NCBI GenBank assembly: GCA_030834895.1
Contig: JAUQXA010000068.1
Span: forward strand, 1 to 64,000
Source of the DNA: Anaerolineales bacterium
GTDB lineage: Bacteria > Chloroflexota > Anaerolineae > Anaerolineales > Villigracilaceae
Direction of reading: 5' to 3'
Length of the DNA: 64,000 bases
In this document: one piece after another, positions 32,980 through 41,163 of the stretch
Layout of the letters: the number at the start of each line of letters is the position of its first letter
Position numbering within the stretch: the first letter of the stretch is position 1
Program-made: the position numbers and the translations under genes
The notes under the pieces: model-generated
Seen by the model: only the letters and a program-made list of their open reading frames with translations
Databases searched by the model: none
Told to the model about the DNA's origin: nothing

Positions 32980-35184
32980 ATGACACTCAAAAAAATATTA
33001 ATCCTAGCTGGCACGCTGATCCTGGCAGCTGTTGTTTTGGCTGCTTGCGGCGGCGCGGCCACCGAGGCTCCTGTTGCGGTTGCAACTGAAGCCCCCACCA
33101 AGGCTCCCCCTCCCACAGCGACCCCGGTGCCCACAGTGGATCCTGCTGAAGCGATTATGCCCATTTTCGCTGCTTCAGGTCATGCTGATGGTACCGCTGA
33201 GGCCTTTGTCCATTGGGATGATGTAACTGCCAATCCTGATGGCATCCCAGTAGCCTGTGCGAAATGCCACAGTGAAGCTGGCTTCGTTGACTTCATTGCT
33301 GATGGTAAGGTGGATGCGGCAGTGCCCGCTCCCGGCGCGGCGTTTACTTGCGCCATGTGCCATAACGATGCTGCCGACAAGTTGACCTCGGTTACCTTCC
33401 CCTCCGGCGCAGTCATCGAGAACCTCGGCCCAGAGGCTCGTTGTATGACCTGTCACCAGGGACGCGAATCCAAGGTTAGCCTGGACAAGAAACTGGCTGC
33501 CTTTGGTGAGAACCTTGACCCCGATGCCATGCCCGCACCTTACAAGGATGACAAGGGCAATGATGTTAAACTTTCCTTCAGCAACGTGCACTACTTTGCT
33601 GCGGGCGGCACACTCTATGGCTCACAGGTTCAAATGGGTTATCAATACGATGGCAAGACCTACGATGCCAAACACCAGCATGTAGACGGTTTCAATACCT
33701 GTCTTGGCTGCCATGACTCACACAGCCTCGAAGTCAAGGTTGAGACCTGCACCGAATGTCATGCCGATGTGGCTGCCGTTGAAGACCTCAAGAACATTCG
33801 CGAACCCTCGTCTGCCGAGGATTACGATGGCGATGGCGACAAGACCGAAGGTGTTGCCTTTGAAATTCAAGGTTTACAGGAAACACTTTTGGGTTCGATG
33901 CAAGCTTATGCCTTGGAAGTTGCCGGTGCTGAAATCAAGTACGATGGCGCCACCTATCCATACTTCATGGGTGCTGATGGCAAGGCTTATCCAAATTGGA
34001 CGCCCCGCCTGTTGAAAGCCGCATATAACTATCAGGTTTCCGTCAAGGATCCCGGTGCGTTTGCGCATGGCGGCAAGTACATCATCGAACTGCTGGTCGA
34101 CTCCATTGAAGACGTGAATTCCAGCGCCAAATTGAAGACCAAGTTCGATACGACCGTCCTGACCCGTAACGATGCCGGTCACTTCGACGGCTCCGCCGAG
34201 GCTTGGCGTCACTGGGATGGTGAAGAAGCCGCTCCTTACGTTGTGCCTGTGGCTTGCGCCAAATGCCATAGCGGTTCCGGTCTGCCCACGCTCCTTGCAG
34301 GCGGGACAATCCCCGAAGAAGGCGTTCCCGCTGGCAATGGTTTGATGTGCGTCACCTGTCATGACGGCGCCAACTTCCCCGCCCGCTACGCTGTCAAGGA
34401 TGTGACCATGCCCTCCGGCAAGGTTGTCTCCTTTGGTGAAGGTGATGATTCCAACCTGTGTTTGCAGTGCCACCAGGGCCGCGAGTCCAAGGCAAGTGTC
34501 GACAAGACCATTGCCGCCTTCAACCCGACCGACATGGATGTTGTCCCCGCGCCCTACAAGAACGACCAGGGCAAGGATGTCTTCCTCGGCTTCAAGAACA
34601 TTCACTACTTCCCCGCCGGCGTGACCATCTTCGGCACCGAAGCCCAGGGCGCCTATGAATTCGACGGCAAGACTTATGTTGGCATGAGCACCCACGCAGT
34701 TACCAAATGCGGTGACTGCCATGAAGTTCACGCACTGGAAATCGATGTGGCTGCGAAGTGCGCCACCTGCCATGCCGGCGCGACCGATGTCAGAGCCATT
34801 CGTATGGCTGCCCCGGATTATGATGGTGACGGCGATATCACAGAAAGCGCTTCATCTGAATTTGACGGGTTGCGCGAAGCCCTGTATACCCAGATCAAAG
34901 CCTACACCAAAGCCAAGGGGCTTGATGGCATCGTCTACAATGCCGCCGCCTACCCCTACTGGTTTGCGGACAAGGATGGTAATGGTGAGCCTGACAAGAA
35001 CGATACAGGTGGTAACATCGGTTACTCCACCTGGAGCCCGAACCTGCTCAAGGCTGCCTTCAACTATCAGTACGCAACCAAGGACCCGGGTGCCTTCGCT
35101 CACAATCCAAAATATGTTGCCCAGATCCTGATCGACTCGATTGAGGTTATGGGTGGCGATGTGACCAAGTACGTTCGCCCATAG
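32980..35184 (+). CDS. Decaheme c-type cytochrome lipoprotein (duplicated pentaheme)
   Basis: A 734-residue lipoprotein (LAAC, Cys23) with ten CXXCH motifs in order: CAKCH, CAMCH, CMTCH, CLGCH, CTECH, then CAKCH, CVTCH, CLQCH, CGDCH, CATCH. The two halves (about 55-385 and 400-730) are clearly homologous: GHADGTAEAFVHWD pairs with GHFDGSAEAWRHWD, CHQGRESK occurs in both, and VPAPYKNDQG matches MPAPYKDDKG. The protein therefore arose by tandem duplication of a five-heme unit. It would sit on the outer face of the membrane and conduct electrons; the acceptor is unknown. AAGGAG is 10 nt before ATG 32980 but only 1 nt from an alternative ATG at 32971, so 32980 is preferred. Confidence 0.9.
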   Translation: MTLKKILILAGTLILAAVVLAACGGAATEAPVAVATEAPTKAPPPTATPVPTVDPAEAIMPIFAASGHADGTAEAFVHWDDVTANPDGIPVACAKCHSEAGFVDFIADGKVDAAVPAPGAAFTCAMCHNDAADKLTSVTFPSGAVIENLGPEARCMTCHQGRESKVSLDKKLAAFGENLDPDAMPAPYKDDKGNDVKLSFSNVHYFAAGGTLYGSQVQMGYQYDGKTYDAKHQHVDGFNTCLGCHDSHSLEVKVETCTECHADVAAVEDLKNIREPSSAEDYDGDGDKTEGVAFEIQGLQETLLGSMQAYALEVAGAEIKYDGATYPYFMGADGKAYPNWTPRLLKAAYNYQVSVKDPGAFAHGGKYIIELLVDSIEDVNSSAKLKTKFDTTVLTRNDAGHFDGSAEAWRHWDGEEAAPYVVPVACAKCHSGSGLPTLLAGGTIPEEGVPAGNGLMCVTCHDGANFPARYAVKDVTMPSGKVVSFGEGDDSNLCLQCHQGRESKASVDKTIAAFNPTDMDVVPAPYKNDQGKDVFLGFKNIHYFPAGVTIFGTEAQGAYEFDGKTYVGMSTHAVTKCGDCHEVHALEIDVAAKCATCHAGATDVRAIRMAAPDYDGDGDITESASSEFDGLREALYTQIKAYTKAKGLDGIVYNAAAYPYWFADKDGNGEPDKNDTGGNIGYSTWSPNLLKAAFNYQYATKDPGAFAHNPKYVAQILIDSIEVMGGDVTKYVRP

Positions 35185-35208
35185 TTTCCCCAGTAAGCAG
35201 TAGTAAGA

Positions 35209-35246
35209 AAGACCCACCCACGAAATTAATTTCGTGGGTGGGTCTT
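35209..35246 (+). terminator. Long perfect hairpin after the decaheme gene
   Basis: AAGACCCACCCACGAAATT and its exact complement form a 19-bp stem, followed by GATTTATATAA. It probably terminates or stabilises the decaheme mRNA. Confidence 0.75.
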
Positions 35247-35396
35247 GATTTATATAATGCCCCGGTCACAAATTGCGTTTGCTTCCCATACAGGAGGCGC
35301 AATTTATGACCATGATGGGTATAATAACAGAAGGATTGCCAAAGGATGTGAGAGTGCTTCGAGCGTGGAATGACTTTGTGTTTTATGGAGGTGTCT

Positions 35397-37088
35397 ATGA
35401 AAAAAATAATGGAACGACTTGGAAAGTTTTTTGTGCCTGAACCGGGATCTTCGCGCTGGACGTATATCATGCCATACCTGGTTTTGGTGATTGTTTTTAT
35501 TGTCCTGTTTGCAGGCGGAACGTATGGGTGGGAGCGCACCAACTCCACTGAATTCTGCGGAACGACTTGTCATACCATGCCGCCGCAGGGCGTGACACAT
35601 GCGAATTCCCCCCATGCCAATGTCACCTGCGAAGAATGCCATATTGGACGTGCCTCTTTTACGGACCAGTTCATGCGCAAGTCACAGGCATTACATGAAG
35701 TTTACTACACGGTCTTCTCGCTTTACGAGTATCCGATCCGCGCCAAGGCGTTGCGCCCCGCCCGTGACACCTGTGAAAAGTGCCATCTGCCAGAGACTTT
35801 CACCAGTGACAGCCTGCGGACGATCAAACATTTCGCCAACGATGAACCGAACACGGTTTCGAATCTCTATTTGATCCTGAAGACCGGCGGCGGCGATAAA
35901 CGCGAAGGACTTGGTTTTGGAATCCACTGGCACATTACCAACAAGGTTCAGTACTATGCCGCCGATGAACTGAACCAGATAATTCCCTATGTCCGTGTTT
36001 ACAATGACGACGGTTCTTATACGGAATATACGGATGTCGAATCCGGTTTCGACCCGGCCAGTGTGGACGAAGGCAAGCTTAAGCAGATGGATTGCACCAC
36101 CTGTCATAACCGCGTGACCCATAATTTCGAGAACCCGGCGGATTCGGTGGATGATGCCATGTCGCGTGGGGTCATCGACCCGTCCATTCCGTCCATTCGT
36201 CAGCAGGCTGTGAGCGTGCTGACCGAAAAATATGCGACCCGCGACGACGCCGTGAAAGTCATTGCTGCCCTTGAGGAAAGTTACAAGAGCAATTTCTCTG
36301 ATTACTACAGCCAGAATGGTGAAAAGATCCAAAATGCAATAACCGAGATCCAGGCGATTTATGACCGCACCGTTTTCCATGACCAGGAGGTGGACTGGAC
36401 GACGCATCCCAACAACCTGGGACACATCAATTCACCGGGCTGTTTCCGCTGTCACGATGGCAAACACCTGAACGAGGATAATGAGGCGGTGCGATTGGAA
36501 TGCAATTTATGTCATTCCATTCCAGTTGTGACCGGCGCCAGGGATCTTGTGACGAAGATCGAAATCAATAGCGGCGGCATCGAGCCGGACTCACATCTCA
36601 ACCCCAACTGGATCAGTCTGCATAACACATCCATGGACCAAACTTGTGCGCAATGCCATACCACCGAGGGCGCGGGTGGCACGAGCAATACATCCTTCTG
36701 TTCGAACAGCGCCTGTCATGGGAGCGTGTTTACCTTTGCCGGTTTTGATGCTCCGGCCTTGCGTGAAATATTGAAGGATCAAATTCCAACGCCGCCTCCC
36801 GCTCAGGCGGTGACATCATCCGCTGTACCCAGTTACGATGCCAATATCGGGGCGCTCTTTACAGCAAAATGTGGAGCCTGCCATGGCGCGGCTGCTGCCG
36901 GCGGATTAAATGTCACTACATACGCGGATTTGATGAAAGGCGGGAAGGACGGCGCGGTAATCGTCCCGAACGATTCTGCCAACAGCCTGCTGGTGAAAAT
37001 TCAGAGCGCAAAGCATTATTTCAACTTTTCCGCCGAAGAACTGGATTTGGTGAAGCAATGGATTGATGCAGGAGCGCCCGAAAAGTAA
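35397..37088 (+). CDS. NapC/NirT-like multiheme cytochrome with C-terminal cytochrome c domain
   Basis: A 563-residue protein anchored by one N-terminal helix (about 23-43), as in NapC/NirT/NrfH quinol dehydrogenases. There are seven canonical heme motifs (CEECH, CEKCH, CTTCH, CFRCH, CNLCH, CAQCH, CGACH) and two stretched ones: Cys54-x3-Cys58-His59 (CGTTCH, followed by TMPP) and CSNSACH (x4). The last about 80 residues form a planctomycete-type mono-heme domain. It likely takes electrons from menaquinol and hands them outward, possibly to the adjacent decaheme lipoprotein. GGAGG lies 6 nt before the ATG at 35397, which decides this start over 35370. Confidence 0.85.
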   Translation: MKKIMERLGKFFVPEPGSSRWTYIMPYLVLVIVFIVLFAGGTYGWERTNSTEFCGTTCHTMPPQGVTHANSPHANVTCEECHIGRASFTDQFMRKSQALHEVYYTVFSLYEYPIRAKALRPARDTCEKCHLPETFTSDSLRTIKHFANDEPNTVSNLYLILKTGGGDKREGLGFGIHWHITNKVQYYAADELNQIIPYVRVYNDDGSYTEYTDVESGFDPASVDEGKLKQMDCTTCHNRVTHNFENPADSVDDAMSRGVIDPSIPSIRQQAVSVLTEKYATRDDAVKVIAALEESYKSNFSDYYSQNGEKIQNAITEIQAIYDRTVFHDQEVDWTTHPNNLGHINSPGCFRCHDGKHLNEDNEAVRLECNLCHSIPVVTGARDLVTKIEINSGGIEPDSHLNPNWISLHNTSMDQTCAQCHTTEGAGGTSNTSFCSNSACHGSVFTFAGFDAPALREILKDQIPTPPPAQAVTSSAVPSYDANIGALFTAKCGACHGAAAAGGLNVTTYADLMKGGKDGAVIVPNDSANSLLVKIQSAKHYFNFSAEELDLVKQWIDAGAPEK

Positions 37089-37110
37089 GCGCCCTGAATA
37101 AATATCCTGT

Positions 37111-37149
37111 AAAAAGGATGATGGACTGCGAAGTCTGTCATCCTTTTTG
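37111..37149 (+). terminator. Terminator of the NapC-like gene
   Basis: AAAAAGGATGA pairs with TCATCCTTTTT, with an inner GGACT/AGTCT stem, and the U-run is part of the arm. Confidence 0.85.
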
Positions 37150-37236
37150 ATTTGCAAACGTGAGGCGACACGGGACTTTCATGATAAACTGAATCCTATC
37201 GTCAATAAACTTTTAGTCATATTATTTGGAGTTCTC

Positions 37237-38094
37237 ATGACCCTATCCTTCAAATTTGGTACAGTTGGTTCCCCGATGGGCACGCCCAAAAAGCCGGGCG
37301 GTTCTGTCGGTGCAATCGAATTCAGCAAATCCATTGGGCTGGACGCAATGGAGCTGGGCTGGGTACAGTCGGTGCGTGTGACCGAGGCCACCTGCGCCTT
37401 GATTAAATCCGCAGGCGGGGAACATGGCGTGGCATTGAGCGTCCACGCGCCGTATTTCATTAACTTGAACGCCACTGATGAGGAATGGCCAAAATCCCGT
37501 AAACGCCTGATGGATGCGGCGCATTATGGATTTCTTGCGGGTGCAACGGACATTATCTTCCATCCCGGCTCGTATTTTGCCAATGATCCGCGCGAAGTGT
37601 TGAAGATTGCCATTCCGCGTTTGCAGGGCTGTGTGGACGAACTCAAAAAGAACGGCGATCTGGTAACTCTCCGCCCGGAGACGATGGGCAAATCCGCAAT
37701 GCTTGGCTCTTTTGAAGATGCCGTTGCAATGAGCAAGGCGATGAATATGGTTCTACCCTGCCTTGATTTTGCCCACCTGCACGCCCGTCCCGGCGACGGC
37801 ACGATGAACACCTATGACGAGTGGTCACGGCTGTTGGAAGTTTACGCCCGTGAATTGGGCGAGAAAGCCTTGAAGCAATTGCACATCCATCTCTCCGGCA
37901 TCGAGTATGGACCCAAGGGTGAAAAGAATCATCTCAAGCTTTCCGAAGCGGATTTGGACATGAAGGCCCTGTTCAAAGCCTTGAATCAATTTGGCTGTGG
38001 CGGACGCATCCTATGTGAAAGCCCCGTGATGGAAGAAGATGCGCTGGCGATGAAAAAGACCTGGATGAAGGTCAGTGGGGAGAAGGGAAAGTAA
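37237..38094 (+). CDS. Endonuclease IV-like TIM-barrel protein
   Basis: A 285-residue AP-endonuclease-2-fold protein. The metal-ligand segments of the Nfo family are present: SVHAPYFIN, IIFHPGSY, TLRPETMGK, CLDFAHLHAR, LHIHLSGIEYGPKGEKNH and ILCESP. Nfo cleaves DNA 5' to abasic sites. Similar proteins in archaea and Chloroflexota are annotated as deoxyribonuclease IV, but sugar-isomerase relatives share the fold. GGAG 6 nt upstream supports the ATG at 37237. It is a single gene between hairpins. Confidence 0.78.
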   Translation: MTLSFKFGTVGSPMGTPKKPGGSVGAIEFSKSIGLDAMELGWVQSVRVTEATCALIKSAGGEHGVALSVHAPYFINLNATDEEWPKSRKRLMDAAHYGFLAGATDIIFHPGSYFANDPREVLKIAIPRLQGCVDELKKNGDLVTLRPETMGKSAMLGSFEDAVAMSKAMNMVLPCLDFAHLHARPGDGTMNTYDEWSRLLEVYARELGEKALKQLHIHLSGIEYGPKGEKNHLKLSEADLDMKALFKALNQFGCGGRILCESPVMEEDALAMKKTWMKVSGEKGK

Positions 38095-38107
38095 GTAGTA
38101 ACGAGTA

Positions 38108-38141
38108 AAGAGGGCGAAGGTAAAAATACCTTCGCCCTCTT
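38108..38141. terminator. Hairpin between convergent genes
   Basis: AAGAGGGCGAAGGTA and its exact complement enclose AAAA. Only a short T stretch (CTTTAC) follows on the minus strand. Confidence 0.65.
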
Positions 38142-38147
38142 GCGTAA

Positions 38148-38609
38148 TTATCGAAATACACGTTGGGGAAATTTGTCTAATTCCAATCGAAGCTCTTTTG
38201 CTACCTGTAATAAGTCTATTTCGGAGATGGGAATTTCTATTCCAAAACTTCGAAATCCTATACCTTTTGATTCTACCCATTTCGGTAACATTTCCAACTC
38301 AAAATAAATCATCAAAACTTTTACTCTATTTTGTTTGCGAATTTGGAATTCCAAACATGGTTCAACAAATGACCAAGAGGATAGTTTATTTGTCTTTGAA
38401 TGCACTGCTTCAAGCCATGTGGCCAATTCTTCAACTTCAAATGTCGTGAGTGATGAGTCCACGGCAGTCCAGTTTCCTTTGGAATATGTAACATCTATTT
38501 GTATGGATAGCCAGTTTGAATCCCAATAATTGTCAGTAATATTGGGAAATTCATATCCTAGAATTTCTAACTTAAAAGATGTGTCTGTTGATGAATTAAT
38601 CTGCAACAT
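38148..38609 (-). CDS. Orphan immunity-like protein (WapI-type), AT-rich
   Basis: A 153-residue protein without signal peptide. The arrangement WLSIQIDVTYSKGNWTAVDSSLTTFEVEELATWLEAV, followed by FVEPCLEF, resembles WapI-type immunity proteins that protect against contact-dependent toxins. This is a recollection of the family pattern, not a search result. The gene is visibly AT-rich compared with its neighbours, and codon use differs, suggesting horizontal transfer. No toxin gene is adjacent. It ends 8 nt downstream of the formyltransferase gene's stop, in the same direction. Confidence 0.5.
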   Translation of the reverse strand: MLQINSSTDTSFKLEILGYEFPNITDNYWDSNWLSIQIDVTYSKGNWTAVDSSLTTFEVEELATWLEAVHSKTNKLSSWSFVEPCLEFQIRKQNRVKVLMIYFELEMLPKWVESKGIGFRSFGIEIPISEIDLLQVAKELRLELDKFPQRVFR

Positions 38610-38617
38610 GTTATGAA

Positions 38618-39289
38618 TTATTTTTCCGGCTTGTACTCAAACTTGTAACCGTGAATTTCCATATACGGCTGCCAGTGTTTGTAACTGATGGCCCGTATGC
38701 GGCGTCTCACTTCGTCTTTGCTCATATCAGGGGTGATTTTGAACAACTCGTTGAACTGCTTGCGTGAAAACGGCGGACGAGTCCAGGTTTCGTCAGAGAT
38801 GGGGAGCGGTTTGCCTTCCGCCATAATCTGGACAATCTCGAAGAACAGCGCCACCTGATTTTCATAGGTGCGTGCCAGCAATTCATCCACGCCATCTTCG
38901 GGATAGACGGGGAAACGCCTGACCTTGATGATCCCACCCGTGTCCACCTTGCCAGCCATGTGGTGACAGGTCACGCCGTATTCTTTTGCATCCTCGTACA
39001 GGGCGAAGTTATTACAGCCGATGCCGGGGTATTCAGGCGAGGCGGGATGAAAATTGATGGCGGCGATTCTGACGCGATCCAGCAACTCCTGCGGCACGAC
39101 CCAGCGCGAGAGGTAGGAGATGATGTAATCCCCGCTCCACTGGCGGATATCTTCGGACAGAGGGTCGCCCCATTTACCGAGACAAAACGTCACATGGGTA
39201 AAATGCTTTTGACAATGTTCCAGTGCGCGGGCGCAATCGGGGTCATCGGCTTTGCCGAGGAAGAGGAGAGATGCAGTTGATAGGGGCAT
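38618..39289 (-). CDS. Formyltransferase-family protein
   Basis: A 223-residue protein with the formyl_trans_N fold. The catalytic signature is present: Asn and His in AINFHPASPEYPG and Asp in GKVDTGGII. These residues transfer a formyl group from 10-formyltetrahydrofolate in PurN, Fmt and amino-sugar formyltransferases. It lacks the Fmt C-terminal domain and the PurN N-terminus, so a sugar or small-molecule amine is a more likely acceptor. TATAAT lies 7 nt before the ATG, and no Shine-Dalgarno sequence is seen. Confidence 0.75.
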   Translation of the reverse strand: MPLSTASLLFLGKADDPDCARALEHCQKHFTHVTFCLGKWGDPLSEDIRQWSGDYIISYLSRWVVPQELLDRVRIAAINFHPASPEYPGIGCNNFALYEDAKEYGVTCHHMAGKVDTGGIIKVRRFPVYPEDGVDELLARTYENQVALFFEIVQIMAEGKPLPISDETWTRPPFSRKQFNELFKITPDMSKDEVRRRIRAISYKHWQPYMEIHGYKFEYKPEK

Positions 39290-39296
39290 GATGGTG

Positions 39297-39326
39297 ATTA
39301 TAAAGGTTGTAGGGGTGACTCTTCAA
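39297..39326 (-). promoter_or_regulatory. Leaderless promoter of the formyltransferase gene
   Basis: Minus strand: TTGAAG, 18 bp, TATAAT, 7 nt, ATG. The -35 region lies inside the left arm of the adjacent palindrome. Confidence 0.6.
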
Positions 39327-39368
39327 GTTTATCGAAAAGCACCGCTAACATTAGCGGGTCGCCCCTAC
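39309..39368. repeat. Palindrome GTAGGGGTGAC...GTCGCCCCTAC (R3)
   Basis: Inverted 11-base arms over 60 bp. One arm encodes the last residues and stop of the neighbouring GNAT gene; the other overlaps a promoter. Confidence 0.75.
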
Positions 39369-39935
39369 GCATAATCGGGGAACCAGCCCAAAGTCGGAGG
39401 GAACGAGGGAGAACATGTGCGCGTCGTGGATTTGATTCCCAACCACCATCCTGTTCAGCGAAATCCCTTCGTAGTGTGCGCCGATCTTTTCCGCGACCCG
39501 TTTGCTTCGCTCATTTCCAACCGCGATGACAATCTCGACGCGAATCAACCCGACCCTTTCGAATGCGAAACGCGCCGTCAGTTTTGCCGCCCGTCCCGCA
39601 ATTCCCTCTCCGTGACGCGAAGTGCGGACCCAATAGCCGAGGTTACAAAACTGGTACACCGGATGAATATGATTGAGGCTGCAACCGCCGACGAGTTCCC
39701 GCGTTTTCGTGTCGGTGATGGCAAATCCGTATAAAGTCCCGTCCGACCAATGGGCGCGGGTCAGTGACACAAAATTGAGAGCCGTTTCCATCGTGTATTT
39801 GTCGTTTGCCCATGACATCCAGGGTTCGATTTCGGAAATCGATTCGCGCACCGCTTGATACAGGGCGGTTTCATCCCCAAATTGGAAAGGTCGCAGGGTG
39901 ACAACGCCGTCGGTGAGTGTGATGAATGGGAACAT
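39351..39935 (-). CDS. GNAT acetyltransferase (RimJ/RimL type)
   Basis: A 194-residue protein with a GNAT fold: N-terminal TLRPFQFGDE, central LGYWVRTSRHGEGIAGRAAKLTARFAFE (acetyl-CoA-binding loop R-x-x-G-x-G/A) and VAVGNERSKRVAEKIGAHYEG. RimJ/RimL enzymes acetylate protein N-termini or antibiotics and other amines. The final residues CVGATR and the stop codon are contributed by palindrome R3, so the original C-terminus was probably replaced. Start at ATG 39935; a TTG two codons earlier is less likely. Confidence 0.8.
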   Translation of the reverse strand: MFPFITLTDGVVTLRPFQFGDETALYQAVRESISEIEPWMSWANDKYTMETALNFVSLTRAHWSDGTLYGFAITDTKTRELVGGCSLNHIHPVYQFCNLGYWVRTSRHGEGIAGRAAKLTARFAFERVGLIRVEIVIAVGNERSKRVAEKIGAHYEGISLNRMVVGNQIHDAHMFSLVPSDFGLVPRLCVGATR

Positions 39936-39941
39936 GTCCAA

Positions 39942-39976
39942 AACAAAACGGAGACTTCCATCTCTGGGGTCTCCGT
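39942..39976 (-). terminator. Terminator of the response regulator gene
   Basis: Minus strand: ACGGAGAC pairs with GTCTCCGT and continues TTTGTTTT, 18 nt after the stop. Confidence 0.8.
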
Positions 39977-39993
39977 CATTTTGAAGTTTGGTT

Positions 39994-40653
39994 TTACAGG
40001 GAGATATATTCCCGCAGACTGTGTTGCACGGCGTAGGCGGCGGCTTCGGCGCGGTTGTTGACGCTCAACTTCGAAAGGATGCTCGAAACGTAGTTGCGGA
40101 CTGTGCCTTCGCCGAGGAACAGGTTCTTGGCGATCTCACGGTTGGTCTTGCCTTCGGAGACAAGCAACAGCACGTGCTTTTCCTGCTGGCTCAAATGCGA
40201 GAAAGCCGAAGCCTCCTCCTCCTTGACGGCGCGCCGCACTTCCTGGAAGACCCGCTGGGTGACGGCGGGATCGAGCAGGGCTTCACCGCGCCCGACCGAT
40301 TCAATCGCCTTGATCAGGTCTTCGCTTCCGATCTGTTTGAGCACATAACCCGAAGCGCCCGCGCGGATGGCGGAGAACAGCATTTCATCCTCCGCATACG
40401 AGGTGAGCATCAGCACTTTGGTCTCGGGGTGTTGGTTTACGATTTGCTCGCAGGCATCTATGCCTGACGTGCCGGGCAGGCGAATATCCATTACCACCAC
40501 GTCTGGCTTTAGCGACTCCACCTGCTCCAGCGCTTCACGCGCCGAGCCTGCCTCGCCAACCACGTCGAACTGTGGGTGACGCTCCAGCAGGGACTTCAAG
40601 CCGATGCGCACCAATTCGTGATCGTCTACTAGAATAATTCGTTGCTTTTTCAT
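39994..40653 (-). CDS. NarL/FixJ-family response regulator
   Basis: A 219-residue two-component regulator. The receiver domain (1-120) has the acidic pair Asp10-Asp11, phosphoacceptor Asp56 (VVVMDIRLPG), a Thr/Ser switch (LMLTSYAED) and Lys in YVLKQIG. The LuxR-type HTH (about 150-212) reads LSQQEKHVLLLVSEGKTNREIAKNLFLGEGTVRNYVSSILSKLSV, in blocks typical of DevR/LiaR. No histidine kinase is encoded nearby. TAAAAT lies 6 nt before the ATG with no Shine-Dalgarno sequence, so the mRNA may be leaderless. Confidence 0.9.
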   Translation of the reverse strand: MKKQRIILVDDHELVRIGLKSLLERHPQFDVVGEAGSAREALEQVESLKPDVVVMDIRLPGTSGIDACEQIVNQHPETKVLMLTSYAEDEMLFSAIRAGASGYVLKQIGSEDLIKAIESVGRGEALLDPAVTQRVFQEVRRAVKEEEASAFSHLSQQEKHVLLLVSEGKTNREIAKNLFLGEGTVRNYVSSILSKLSVNNRAEAAAYAVQHSLREYISL

Positions 40654-40659
40654 GGACTA

Positions 40660-40665
40660 ATTTTA
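40660..40665 (-). promoter_or_regulatory. -10 element of a possible leaderless promoter
   Basis: Minus strand TAAAAT, then TAGTCC, then the ATG of the response regulator. Confidence 0.4.
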
Positions 40666-40692
40666 CCTCTAAACTGATAAGAATAGGCAGGT

Positions 40693-41163
40693 TTAATCGG
40701 CTTTCAACCGCTCTACGGCTGTCAAATGCTCCTCGATATGTGCCAGACCCCGTTCTACCCAAAGTTGCAGGGTCAGCCCTCCGCCGAGTTCTGCATGTCT
40801 GCTTTCACGTGACCAAGCCTCATGCGGCAAGCCGGTCAGGATGACGCACAACTCATCCACATCTTGCGTGAACTCCTGCAAGATCCCCGCCAGCGGCTCC
40901 TGTGGATTGTAATGCGCCGCCATCCACTCGTCGGCATCGAAACCTTCAAAATGAGGATTGTCCTCCAGCAAGGTCTGCTTGATGCGCGCGCCGTAAACCA
41001 GTTTTTGCACATCCCGCGTATGCGATGCAATTTGATGCAGGGTCCATTCGCCTTCGATTTTGGCAGACGGATCGCCGGCCGCATCACAAGCGGCGCGAAA
41101 TTCCCATGCGGCTTCGTGAAAGCGATTGACCAATTTCTCGCGGTATTCAGTTAATTCCTTCAT
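40693..41163 (-). CDS. DinB-family protein
   Basis: A 156-residue four-helix bundle. The putative metal ligands are His in TLHQIASHTRDV and the C-terminal HIEEHLTAVERL. DinB/YfiT relatives are thiol transferases or hydrolases of unknown substrate. The start is fixed by a four-base ATGA overlap with the stop of the upstream SDR gene; the frame extending beyond it is antisense-like low-information sequence. Third gene of the M23-SDR-DinB unit. Confidence 0.8.
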   Translation of the reverse strand: MKELTEYREKLVNRFHEAAWEFRAACDAAGDPSAKIEGEWTLHQIASHTRDVQKLVYGARIKQTLLEDNPHFEGFDADEWMAAHYNPQEPLAGILQEFTQDVDELCVILTGLPHEAWSRESRHAELGGGLTLQLWVERGLAHIEEHLTAVERLKAD

